A DNA stretch of 64,000 nucleotides, from positions 1-64,000 of the forward strand of contig NC_018580.1 of NCBI RefSeq assembly GCF_000143885.2, given 5' to 3'. Each line of letters opens with the position of its first letter. Position 1 is the stretch's first letter. Positions 15,643 to 22,740 of the stretch are shown here, piece after piece. This stretch comes from Gordonia sp. KTR9 (GTDB taxonomy: Bacteria > Actinomycetota > Actinomycetes > Mycobacteriales > Mycobacteriaceae). The notes under the pieces were generated by a model that was not told the origin of the DNA, made no database searches, and saw only the letters and a program-made list of their open reading frames with translations. The position numbers were made by a program, and so were the translations under genes.

Positions 15643-15968
15643 GAGGTTTCGCCTTGTGCGCGTTGCGCCGCGGCGATGAGAGCGACAGCGTGCTCGAATA
15701 CGGCATCAGGTGTCCGTGGCTCACCGTTGACGTACAGGCGGGTATCGTCTCGCTTGCCGGTCATGTCCACTCGAATATCGAAGTCGTCGAACCACACCTG
15801 ACCATCGCCGTCTGGCCCCACTCCGGTGGGTAGCGCGAGGACGGTGAGACCGCTATCGCGGACCGCGGTAACCAGCTCGCGCGCTTGGGGCATGGCTTCG
15901 TCGACGGAGATCCCCGCTTGGCTGGCGATGAACTCGGTGGCGACCTGCTCGAAGGTGGGCGTCGTCAT
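15639..15968 (-). CDS. Hypothetical protein, 109 residues
   Basis: AAGGAG lies ten bases before the ATG at 15968; a longer reading from 16061 would overlap the upstream gene and is less likely. Begins MTTPTFEQVATEFIASQAGI; contains VWFDDFDIRVDMTGKRDDTR and a C-terminal helix. Soluble, acidic, unknown function. Coupled to the next gene by a four-base overlap. Confidence 0.65.
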   Translation of the reverse strand: MTTPTFEQVATEFIASQAGISVDEAMPQARELVTAVRDSGLTVLALPTGVGPDGDGQVWFDDFDIRVDMTGKRDDTRLYVNGEPRTPDAVFEHAVALIAAAQRAQGETS

Positions 15969-16035
15969 GGCGCTAATTTCTCCTTGTCCATCTGGTGTAG
16001 GGCGCAGAACGGCGGCGTCGCGGCGTCTGAATCGG

Positions 16036-16437
16036 TCATCGAAGTCTCCTGACTGTGTCATAGCAGCGGATGCACTGGTCGTGGTGGAAGTCCTGAAGGC
16101 TGAGGCATCGCGGACACCACGACGTGTGGTTGCGCTCCAGGGTCGGCCATTCCGCGTTGACGGGGGAATTGCTGGATTCGGCCATCACGTGAACGTCATC
16201 GGTGGACCACGGGTTGATCGTCCGAAAGACCATCTCCGGCATACGGTGTCCCGGCTTCTCCCGGTTCCACCCCTCAACCTTTGCGGCGACCTGGTGGTAG
16301 AAGGCTTGCCGGGATTCCTCATTCTCGAAGGGGAGCACCCGCACCCATTGGCCTCTGGGATCGTCGGGGTCGCCTTCGTAGAACCGGACACCCCGTTCAG
16401 TTCGTGGCCCCGGTTCAGGGTCTCCTACATGTCTCAT
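16036..16437 (-). CDS. Hypothetical protein with C-terminal zinc ribbon
   Basis: 133 residues from ATG 16437, preceded by AGGGA four bases away. The body has GVRFYEGDPDDPRGQWVRVL and a helix FENEESRQAFYHQVAAKVEG. The end, SWCPRCLSLQDFHHDQCIRC, carries two CxxC knuckles spaced 12 residues apart. The zinc ribbon suggests nucleic-acid or protein contact. Role unknown. Confidence 0.65.
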   Translation of the reverse strand: MRHVGDPEPGPRTERGVRFYEGDPDDPRGQWVRVLPFENEESRQAFYHQVAAKVEGWNREKPGHRMPEMVFRTINPWSTDDVHVMAESSNSPVNAEWPTLERNHTSWCPRCLSLQDFHHDQCIRCYDTVRRLR

Positions 16438-16526
16438 AGCGTCCCTTCGAGGAAGTGATGTTCTAGCCATTGCCGAGGATGCGCATGCCTTCGACTGTCC
16501 GCTCTGCGTAACGACTTTCGCAGCCA

Positions 16527-16811
16527 CTAGTGGTGATGAACGGCTGCGCGAGGATGCGTGGGCGCCTGCCGGCCCCTATGCGGCGCAGCGACAGCGACGA
16601 CGCGGGCAACGGCGTGACGATGGGCGCGCCGGAGCAGGGAGATGAGCTTGAATCCTGCCCAGAGGATCAACCCCGCGGCGATCAGGGTCGCGGAGTTCAC
16701 GACGCCGGGGATGTGGCCAAGGTAGTAGGTCAGACTTGCCACCGACAGGAGGACCGCTACTGCGAACAGATCGCGACGGACAGCGGGCGGGTGATCCGAA
16801 ACATGTGTCAT
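16527..16811 (-). CDS. Small membrane protein, 94 residues
   Basis: AAGGAA lies nine bases before the ATG at 16811. Two hydrophobic helices (LFAVAVLLSVASLTYYLG and SATLIAAGLILWAGFKLISL) are followed by an arginine- and histidine-rich cytoplasmic tail ending AAVHHH. Function unknown. A three-base-loop hairpin lies 85 bases upstream. Confidence 0.65.
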   Translation of the reverse strand: MTHVSDHPPAVRRDLFAVAVLLSVASLTYYLGHIPGVVNSATLIAAGLILWAGFKLISLLRRAHRHAVARVVAVAAPHRGRQAPTHPRAAVHHH

Positions 16812-16895
16812 GAGCTGCTGTTCCTTAGATGAGGTGAATGTCGACGGCCCGCCCAGTAGTGACTGGCGGGCGAGTTCTGTCGAGACATTCCCTGT

Positions 16896-16912
16896 CAGCG
16901 GCTGCGCCGCTG
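16896..16912 (-). repeat. GC-RNA-GC stem-loop, copy 5
   Basis: Perfect seven-pair stem CAGCGGC-TGC-GCCGCTG; sense loop GCA relative to the minus gene at 16811. The same 17 bases, plus CCCTGT before and C after, recur at copy 6. It also lies 40 bases before the plus-strand start at 16952. Confidence 0.65.
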
Positions 16913-16951
16913 CTAATCTAAAGCCCGACATGAGAATTCGGGAGGAACACT

Positions 16952-17449
16952 TTGGGTACAGCAATCCGATCGCTGAAACTCGTTGCCGCCATGACTGCAA
17001 TCGCATTGGGAGCAGTCGGATGTGCAGATGCGTCGCAATCTGAGACAAGTGCATCCAGCGGTGCGGTAGTGACGACGACGATGTCGGCGGACAGCACCAC
17101 GGCAGCGACAACCCCGGCGACAACACCAGAGTCAACGGTGAGACCGCTCACGACGTCGAAAAAGCTGACGCCTGCGGACATCATGTGCGATCTGGTCCCA
17201 AACCCGAATGACAACAAGAGCACCCCTGTTGTGGTGCTGCAGGGGCAGGTGGACTGCAGCCAGGCACTGTCGGTGGCACGTGACTACCTCGCGGGCATCA
17301 AAGCAGGTGAAGCCGAGGGCCAGGGATTGTTCCTCACCGTGCAGGGATGGGACTGCAACTGGCCCTATGTCGAGGGGCGAAGCCACGCGGAGTCGTACTT
17401 GAAGTGCGTCGATCCCTCCCGGGCCAACGCGATCAGGATCGGCAACTGA
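16952..17449 (+). CDS. Secreted lipoprotein, 165 residues
   Basis: TTG start, seven bases after GGAGGA. The N-terminus LKLVAAMTAIALGAVGCADA is a lipoprotein signal with lipobox GAVGC. A Thr/Ser-rich stalk precedes a small domain with four cysteines (IMCDLVPNPND, VDCSQALSVARDYLAG, WDCNWPYVEG, YLKCVDPSR), probably two disulfides. Resembles short secreted domains of mycolata. Followed after seven bases by a membrane protein gene, probably one operon. Confidence 0.75.
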   Translation: MGTAIRSLKLVAAMTAIALGAVGCADASQSETSASSGAVVTTTMSADSTTAATTPATTPESTVRPLTTSKKLTPADIMCDLVPNPNDNKSTPVVVLQGQVDCSQALSVARDYLAGIKAGEAEGQGLFLTVQGWDCNWPYVEGRSHAESYLKCVDPSRANAIRIGN

Positions 17450-17456
17450 AGCCATC

Positions 17457-17723
17457 ATGACCGAAGCCTCCGAGAGTGACCGAGACGAGGAGAACGGCTT
17501 CGCGGGCCGTAGTCTCGTCCTCGCTTCGGGCCTGGGTATCGCTCTCCTGGCCATTGTCGTCCTCGGGCTCCGCCACTCCTGGCACCCCTACCTGGTGTGG
17601 GTCGTCGCGATTCCCGGTATCGCCCTGGGCGTCCAGCTGCACCGGGCGCCGGTGGCGGCGTTCTTTCAAGGCGCTCTGCTCGCACCGTTCGTACTAGGCC
17701 TGGTCCAGCTTTTCTGGCCGTGA
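17457..17723 (+). CDS. Small membrane protein, 88 residues
   Basis: Acidic N-terminus then three hydrophobic stretches (LVLASGLGIALLAIVVLGL, LVWVVAIPGIALGVQL, GALLAPFVLGLVQLFW). Starts seven bases after the lipoprotein stop, so it is likely co-translated with it. Could anchor or escort the lipoprotein; unknown. Confidence 0.65.
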   Translation: MTEASESDRDEENGFAGRSLVLASGLGIALLAIVVLGLRHSWHPYLVWVVAIPGIALGVQLHRAPVAAFFQGALLAPFVLGLVQLFWP

Positions 17724-17763
17724 ACGGACACACGACCCAATCTCGGAGACGCGGTAGTAACAC

Positions 17764-18000
17764 CTACTGGCCAGCAGAATCCTCCGACACAAGGACGAAT
17801 CGATAGTCGGAGTACGTCTCGAGATCGCCCATCCGCCCGAAACCAACCCAGAGCCCCGAACCATCGGGCTCCGCCCTCACACTCTCGATACGCCACCCGT
17901 CAGGTTCTGGGTACGCCGGCGTCGGCGACAACGCCCTATCCAGAAGTCGGGCAACCAAACCAGTCAACTCTGGCCCGCTCAACTCACGGGGATCAGCCAT
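17764..18000 (-). CDS. Hypothetical protein, 78 residues
   Basis: AGAGGA nine bases before the ATG. Begins MADPRELSGPELTGLVARLL and continues with beta-rich sequence WRIESVRAEPDGSGLWVGFG. Soluble, acidic; not recognised. Convergent with the plus-strand membrane gene, 40 bases apart. A GGCAGC/GCTGCC inverted repeat with a nine-base loop (18041-18061) lies in its leader. Confidence 0.6.
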   Translation of the reverse strand: MADPRELSGPELTGLVARLLDRALSPTPAYPEPDGWRIESVRAEPDGSGLWVGFGRMGDLETYSDYRFVLVSEDSAGQ

Positions 18001-18040
18001 GGCAAGAATTCCTCTCTACGGGGAGCTCGTCTTTGTATAC

Positions 18041-18061
18041 GGCAGCAGTCAGACAGCTGCC
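18041..18061 (-). promoter_or_regulatory. Leader inverted repeat GGCAGC-N9-GCTGCC
   Basis: Six perfect pairs around a nine-base loop, 41 bases upstream of the start at 18000. Arms match those of the three-base-loop family but the loop is longer. Confidence 0.4.
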
Positions 18062-18079
18062 CAGGACCCTAGTGGTCGT

Positions 18080-18337
18080 TCAGAAGAGGTCCTGTTCCAG
18101 CTCGAGGGAGCGCCGCCAGCGATGTGCCACCGCCGCTACGAAGGCGGCCAGCGTCAACCCGCCGGCCCCCCAGACAATCCACACCGGAATCGGTGACCAC
18201 AGGTGAACGAGCAGCAGTACGACTGTGACCACCGCCAGAGCTGCCGTCACGCGCGAACCCACACTCCAGCGCGGCCGCGCCATCACCTCCTGGGAGGGAG
18301 AGATCGTTTCACTTCCGAATTCGTCATCTGTTGCCAT
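18080..18337 (-). CDS. Small membrane protein, 85 residues
   Basis: GGGGAAG seven bases before the ATG. Two hydrophobic helices (VTAALAVVTVVLLLVHLW and PVWIVWGAGGLTLAAFVAAV) follow a 28-residue polar start. Basic/acidic tail RRSLELEQDLF. Function unknown. Confidence 0.6.
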   Translation of the reverse strand: MATDDEFGSETISPSQEVMARPRWSVGSRVTAALAVVTVVLLLVHLWSPIPVWIVWGAGGLTLAAFVAAVAHRWRRSLELEQDLF

Positions 18338-18515
18338 CGCTGCTTCCCCGAATCAGCCGTCGTCAACTTCTCATGTGCACCACGAGGCTACCGGCGTGCG
18401 ACGAATCCCCAAGGAACGCTCCCACATTCAAAGACCTTCGTGGTGACGCGACGCGAAAACCCCTGGGCCGTCGAAGCCAGGAAGTCCAGGCGCGGGGAAC
18501 ATAGCGAGCTAGAAG

Positions 18516-18549
18516 TACGACCCCGCCCCCTATCTGGGGCGGGGTCGTA
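18516..18549. terminator. Terminator after the gene at 18560
   Basis: Perfect 14-pair stem TACGACCCCGCCCC (18516-18529) with 18536-18549 and a six-base loop, eleven bases beyond the stop of the minus-strand gene at 18560. Confidence 0.85.
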
Positions 18550-18559
18550 TCCGGTACAC

Positions 18560-18976
18560 CTATTCGGTGTGCGTTCCGTGGTCACACAGTCCGAGAATCT
18601 CCTCGGCCGCCGCAACGGCTTCTTGCTTGCGTGTCTGCCAGTCCGACGGATCACCTCTCTCGATTCTGATCGGGTAGGGCAGGGGCACTTCGTAGGGGCG
18701 AGTACCGGCGCCGGGTGAGACCCACAGGTGAAATTGTCCGCCCGTTTTCCAGCCGCCGTCAGACTTCAAGACGGCGGCGACGTTACGGGTGACGTTGAGC
18801 CATTGGACCGTGCCGATCCCACCGTCGTCGTAGCTGTAGATCGGACTGTCACGTCGATACTGGCCGTAGCGGCCACTGTCCTGCCCCTGGACGATGGGGA
18901 ACCCATCGCGCCAGAAGGCGGGCAGGAGCGTGGCGTGATGACCGAGCAACACCCAGCCGTCCCGGTAGATCCTCAC
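18560..18976 (-). CDS. Hypothetical protein, 138 residues
   Basis: GTG start at 18976 with AAGGAAAGGA six bases upstream. Rich in tyrosine, tryptophan and glycine (GRYGQYRRDSPIYSYDDGGI, GGWKTGGQFHLWVSPGAG). The C-terminal helix WQTRKQEAVAAAEEILGLCD ends the chain. Soluble beta-rich domain, unrecognised. A CGATGC-N5-GCATCG hairpin lies at 18996-19012 in its leader. Confidence 0.65.
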   Translation of the reverse strand: MRIYRDGWVLLGHHATLLPAFWRDGFPIVQGQDSGRYGQYRRDSPIYSYDDGGIGTVQWLNVTRNVAAVLKSDGGWKTGGQFHLWVSPGAGTRPYEVPLPYPIRIERGDPSDWQTRKQEAVAAAEEILGLCDHGTHTE

Positions 18977-19024
18977 AATGATTCCTTTCCTTGAGCGATG
19001 CCCGGTGCATCGAAGGTACGGGTG

Positions 19025-19780
19025 TTAGTACCAGCGGGCGATCGGCTCACCGTGGTCGTGTTCGAAAGGGCATCGCCCGGCCGGCGTCGGGGTCCATGGA
19101 GACGGGTGCGCGTCATCCCACCGACGGCCGCAGTCATTGCACGTCGCGATCACCGCGAAATCTCGCCCGTACAACCGGACACCGGTCGCACGGCCGTCGG
19201 TGTCACGAGTGACCGTCGCGGCTTCGCCGGCGACATCAGCGGCGAGCGACCCGAGCCTGGCGCAGTAATCTTCGCTGTGCCCGATCTCGCGCACACCGGC
19301 GCAGTGGTCGTAATGGTCGCCGTGATCGATCACCGTGACGTCATCCCACCAGGTGACACCCTGCCGGCGCCACGCGACAAACACGCGGTTCGTGCGCGTG
19401 ATCAGCCGCAGGACGTCGGGACCGGTGTAGTACGCGCCAGGACCGTTGCGCCGCTTGTAGTCCGCCGGCGAGCGAGAATCGCGCTGTGCGTTGAAACCCG
19501 CGGACTGTAGCGACGTCAGTTCGCGCTGCGCAGCACGCCCAGTGATGAACCGCGTGACAGTGTGCTCACTGGTGAACCGCGGCGCCGTTGCCCATGCGGT
19601 CGGTCCAACGCGACCGGCACGCACGTCGGCGATGTCGGCAGGCATCGAATCGACACCGCTGCCGCTGCGCACGACGAGTTCACATGTGCGCGGTGTCCCG
19701 GTCGCCGTGACCGACCCGTAGGCGTAGCGGGTGCGGGTCGTGACGGACGAGTCGACGCCGTCGTGTGTTGAGATCAACAT
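19025..19780 (-). CDS. Hypothetical protein with C-terminal zinc finger
   Basis: 251 residues. The body includes WWDDVTVIDHGDHYDHCAGV and DYCARLGSLAADVAGEAATV; the end has ATCNDCGRRWDDAHPSPWTP and RCPFEHDHGEPIARWY, giving a CxxC...C...H zinc site of treble-clef type. CAGGA precedes the ATG. It forms a close minus-strand series with the genes at 19829 and 20442. Function unknown. Confidence 0.65.
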   Translation of the reverse strand: MLISTHDGVDSSVTTRTRYAYGSVTATGTPRTCELVVRSGSGVDSMPADIADVRAGRVGPTAWATAPRFTSEHTVTRFITGRAAQRELTSLQSAGFNAQRDSRSPADYKRRNGPGAYYTGPDVLRLITRTNRVFVAWRRQGVTWWDDVTVIDHGDHYDHCAGVREIGHSEDYCARLGSLAADVAGEAATVTRDTDGRATGVRLYGRDFAVIATCNDCGRRWDDAHPSPWTPTPAGRCPFEHDHGEPIARWY

Positions 19781-19828
19781 TGCGTTCGTGTCCTGTTCTG
19801 CGAGTGAGAGTTAGGCGAGATCGATTGC

Positions 19829-20404
19829 TCATGACAGGGCTCCGACGGTGCGCGCGCGCAGGATCTCTGGCTCGGCAGAGATCACTGGCGGCACATTCCA
19901 TTCGGCAGCCCATGCGAGGGTTTCTCGCACGGCCTTGCTGGGGATCTGCTTGAGGGTGGTGATGTAGCTGAGAAACGCCTCGGCACCGGTGACGTCGTTG
20001 CGCTCGTACAGGTCGAACGCGTCGATCGTCAGGTCTTCGAGCATGTCTGCAGCTTCCTGTACACCGGACCCTCGATGGGTTCGTCGGGCAACAGCGATGT
20101 CTTCGGCGGCCGACGTCCACTGCGCAACAAGCGTCTTCGATCGAACAGTGTGTGCGGTTTGCCGACACAGTTCGGCCACGCGGGAGCACAGCTGCCCCAG
20201 GGCAGGGACGCCGGCGGCGACGCCCCGTGAGGGGTCATCGAGCAGATCGGCGAACCAGAGCCATCGCGCCGTCGCAGACTCGATGACCGCAGGAGGGTCG
20301 ATCTGACCTAACCCGATGCTGAGAATCAGATCTCCGGTTGACCAGCTGGGATCATGCACGAGCTGCGAGAAGCTCACAGCCGAGGTGTGATTGGTGGAAG
20401 CCAT
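19829..20404 (-). CDS. Hypothetical helical protein, 191 residues
   Basis: CGAGGA six bases before the ATG at 20404. All-helical appearance: LVHDPSWSTGDLILSIGLGQ, PALGQLCSRVAELCRQTAHT, MLEDLTIDAFDLYERNDVTG, SKAVRETLAWAAEW. No known motif. Located between the SLOG-like gene and the zinc-finger gene in one operon. Confidence 0.6.
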   Translation of the reverse strand: MASTNHTSAVSFSQLVHDPSWSTGDLILSIGLGQIDPPAVIESATARWLWFADLLDDPSRGVAAGVPALGQLCSRVAELCRQTAHTVRSKTLVAQWTSAAEDIAVARRTHRGSGVQEAADMLEDLTIDAFDLYERNDVTGAEAFLSYITTLKQIPSKAVRETLAWAAEWNVPPVISAEPEILRARTVGALS

Positions 20405-20441
20405 GATGAATCCTCGGTTCTTCAACGGTGTGAGGTGGTGG

Positions 20442-21173
20442 TCAGAAGGGCACATCGACAGCCGCCTCTGCCAGGCTGATCGAGCGTGAGGGCTCGGCCG
20501 CGGTGGCCGCTGACTCGGACTGCTCAATGCCGTAGAGGTGGCGCAGAGCCCAGTGCTCGGCGATCATCCGATCGGTCTTTTCGTCGGACCAGAACAGCCG
20601 GAACGCAGTGTTGACTCCGCCGTCGGGGCTCCACACGATCAGAGTGGGGATTCCGGCACGCACCGCGGCATCAACGCAGCCCCAGGTGCCGCGCGAGCGA
20701 CCAATCTTCTTGGCGCGAGTCTTGGACACGGTGGGCATCGCGAGGAGTAGCCGCGGTCCTAGAGCGATCATCGCGGCGTTGCGCCGGTGCCCGGCCATCG
20801 CGCATTTGTCGAGTCCGCGATGTCGCGCCGGGCACAGATTCACCGTCTGTTCAGGACTGCCCGGGGCGAAGTCTGGCAGTTCGAACACGTGGGTGCTCCA
20901 TTGCGCGGGATGACAAACGGCTTCCCATCCGGGCGTGCGATCCGCCGCGGCCTGCCACACGGCTGTGTCAGCTCCGCCGGCGCCGCCATGGTCGAGCAGC
21001 AGCGGCGGCCGGTCGGCGGCCGGACTGGGTGTCAGGAGAATCCGCGCAGCGTTGAGCGCGAGAATGCCGGCCTCGGCCTGAGCGGAGGTGGTTGCGTGTC
21101 TGCAGCCGGAGGTCAGCACGCGAGTGCGACCGATGTGCTCGGAAGGGATTGAATAGCTTCGGTAGTCGGGCAT
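20442..21173 (-). CDS. SLOG/DUF2493-like protein
   Basis: 243 residues. GRTRVLTSGCRHATTSAQAE and LLLDHGGAGGADTAVWQAAA give the first strand and the glycine-rich GG..GAD nucleotide-binding turn typical of DUF2493 (YspA, a SLOG-superfamily Rossmannoid). Then VNLCPARHRGLDKCAMAGHR and GTWGCVDAAVRAGIPTLIVW, the usual final strand. SLOG domains bind nucleotides or NAD-like ligands and occur in defence and phage gene sets. AGGA lies five bases before ATG 21173. Ligand and role unknown here. Confidence 0.65.
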   Translation of the reverse strand: MPDYRSYSIPSEHIGRTRVLTSGCRHATTSAQAEAGILALNAARILLTPSPAADRPPLLLDHGGAGGADTAVWQAAADRTPGWEAVCHPAQWSTHVFELPDFAPGSPEQTVNLCPARHRGLDKCAMAGHRRNAAMIALGPRLLLAMPTVSKTRAKKIGRSRGTWGCVDAAVRAGIPTLIVWSPDGGVNTAFRLFWSDEKTDRMIAEHWALRHLYGIEQSESAATAAEPSRSISLAEAAVDVPF

Positions 21174-21245
21174 GGGGGTCCTCGCCTTCTCTGCGGGTCT
21201 GTCAGGGACGGACGCGTTCGGTTTGTCCACTGAGACAGCCCCTGT

Positions 21246-21262
21246 CAGCGGCTGCGCCGCTG
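21246..21262 (-). repeat. GC-RNA-GC stem-loop, copy 6
   Basis: Identical to copy 5 across 24 bases including the stem CAGCGGC-TGC-GCCGCTG; sense loop GCA. It lies 73 bases upstream of the start at 21173, between two minus-strand genes, so it can only serve the SLOG-like gene. Confidence 0.7.
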
Positions 21263-21321
21263 CCGTGGAGAAGGCGGATCGATACAGGCGCTCACACGCC
21301 GGTGCGCGCCAAGTTCAAACA

Positions 21322-21624
21322 TCAGAGTTGCGACAAGCTGATGAGAGCGTGAACGATGAAATACCCAATGACGGTGACGAACAGCGTCACCACGGCACCG
21401 CATCCGAGAAGTGTCTGGCGTTCACGTGTGGTGGCCCGCAGGATCTGAATCTCTTCGATCAGCCCCTGCTCGGTGCTCGACCCGTCGTCCTGGTGAGCCG
21501 ACACGAGGTCTTCGACGGCTGTATCCCGGCGAGCGACCAGCAGCAGACTGATCAAGGCCCATCCGCCGAGTACGCACACCACGATCAGCGCGAAGACCAA
21601 TGTGAGAATGGACAGATTGATCAT
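21322..21624 (-). CDS. Small membrane protein, 100 residues
   Basis: Two transmembrane helices at the ends (ILTLVFALIVVCVLGGWALI and GCGAVVTLFVTVIGYFIVHA) flank an acidic coiled stretch with STEQGLIEEIQILRATTRER. Hairpin topology with a cytoplasmic or external loop of about 45 residues. No clear ribosome-binding site. Function unknown. Confidence 0.6.
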   Translation of the reverse strand: MINLSILTLVFALIVVCVLGGWALISLLLVARRDTAVEDLVSAHQDDGSSTEQGLIEEIQILRATTRERQTLLGCGAVVTLFVTVIGYFIVHALISLSQL

Positions 21625-21729
21625 TGCACCCGGGTTTCTGTTCGAGGGTCCGCAGCAGCGACAGTACTGATTATCGATTATGATTGTGTGACGAGTGGCG
21701 CAAGGCCCCCTACGTGACCACTCGACGAT

Positions 21730-21778
21730 GTAGGCGACAGGCCTGTGAGACTCCTATATATGCAGGTCTGTCGCCTAC
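21730..21778. promoter_or_regulatory. Long hairpin with AT-rich loop
   Basis: GTAGGCGACAG (21730-21740) pairs perfectly with 21768-21778, and GCCTG/CAGGT extends the stem inward to 16 pairs around a 17-base loop containing TATATA. It lies between the end of the SSB unit and the promoter region of the gene at 21624. It could be an operator, a leader structure or a single-strand origin. Confidence 0.5.
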
Positions 21779-21866
21779 GGGGCGACAACAGTACCAATCG
21801 ATCGCTGTCGCTCGGCAGGACGCGAGATTGGTCCCGCGAGTAAGTCTCGGGGAAACTCAGAAAGAT

Positions 21867-21902
21867 AGAAGCCGGACAACCCGAGTGGGCTGTCCGGCTT
21901 CT
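21867..21902 (-). terminator. Terminator of ssb
   Basis: AGAAGCCGGACA (21867-21878) pairs with 21891-21902, with CCC/GGG continuing inside. It lies 24 bases after the ssb stop on the minus strand and is followed leftward by TATCTTTCT. Confidence 0.85.
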
Positions 21903-21925
21903 GCGTGTGGTGCGGAGGATGGCCC

Positions 21926-22378
21926 TCAGGCGAACGGGGCGTCGTTCTGCAGGGGCGCCTGCTCGACCGGTGCGCTCGCGGGTGCGGCCGCGGCGTTGTC
22001 GTCGGCGGCGTTGCGCTGGCGGCGCGCCGCGGTCTCCGCCTTGGTCTCCTCGAGCACGACGTTCTTGATCTCGTTGGTCGGCTCGTAGACGGTCTTGCCG
22101 TCACGCTTGAAGACCTGGGTGTAGGGCTCGTAGAACAGTCCCACCTTGGAACCGCGGACGATGTAGGCGTAGACGCCGTTGCCCTTGCCCTCGGGGATGT
22201 ACCCGGTCAACTCGATGTAGCGCGGCTGCGGCTCGGTCTGACCGTTGCGCACGAACTCTTCGGAGTAGGCCAGGTTGAGCTTGACGGTCTGCGAGCCGTC
22301 ACCGTTGGTGAAGAAGACCGGATCCCGGGTGAGGCGGCCGGTGACCTTGGCGAAGTTGTTGGCGTTGATCTGGGTCAT
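21926..22378 (-). CDS. ssb: Single-stranded DNA-binding protein
   Basis: 150 residues: an OB fold from FAKVTGRLTRDPVFFTNGDG through LAYSEEFVRNGQTEPQPRYI to EIKNVVLEE, then a short Gln/Ala-rich tail ending NDAPFA, which approximates the acidic SSB tail DDIPF that recruits partner enzymes. GGGAGAA precedes the ATG. It would coat single-stranded plasmid DNA during replication or after conjugative entry, and can suppress SOS in recipients in other plasmids. Shorter than the chromosomal actinobacterial SSB. Confidence 0.85.
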   Translation of the reverse strand: MTQINANNFAKVTGRLTRDPVFFTNGDGSQTVKLNLAYSEEFVRNGQTEPQPRYIELTGYIPEGKGNGVYAYIVRGSKVGLFYEPYTQVFKRDGKTVYEPTNEIKNVVLEETKAETAARRQRNAADDNAAAAPASAPVEQAPLQNDAPFA

Positions 22379-22569
22379 GATTTCTCCCGTGTGCTGTCCA
22401 GGATGTTCCTGGAGGTGTCGGATAGTCGACCCCGCCGACTGGTGTGCCCGTGGGGTTCATGTGTTCCTCCGGCGAAGGCTCTGCCTATCGCAGGTCTGTT
22501 GTTCTCTTCAGTTGTTCGTGATCGTCAGCGCGTTTCTAGCTGTGCGTTGGTTGGATCGCAGTTGTCCTG

Positions 22570-22588
22570 CCGGCAGCTCTGCTGCCGG
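22570..22588 (-). repeat. GC-RNA-GC stem-loop, copy 7
   Basis: Perfect eight-pair stem CCGGCAGC-TCT-GCTGCCGG; sense loop AGA relative to ssb, whose start is 192 bases away. Also 153 bases before the plus-strand gene at 22741. Preceded by TCCTG, as in copy 3. Confidence 0.6.
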
Positions 22589-22740
22589 ACGATCGTGAAA
22601 CAATCTGAAACTATCATCGAGAAACTCAGACTGATACCCTTTAGACAATGGCTATTGAGTGATTCCGCGATCTGTCACCGGCTTGAACTGGGGCGATACA
22701 CACACAGTGGCGCTACGACAACTTGACGGGAAGTTTCTCA

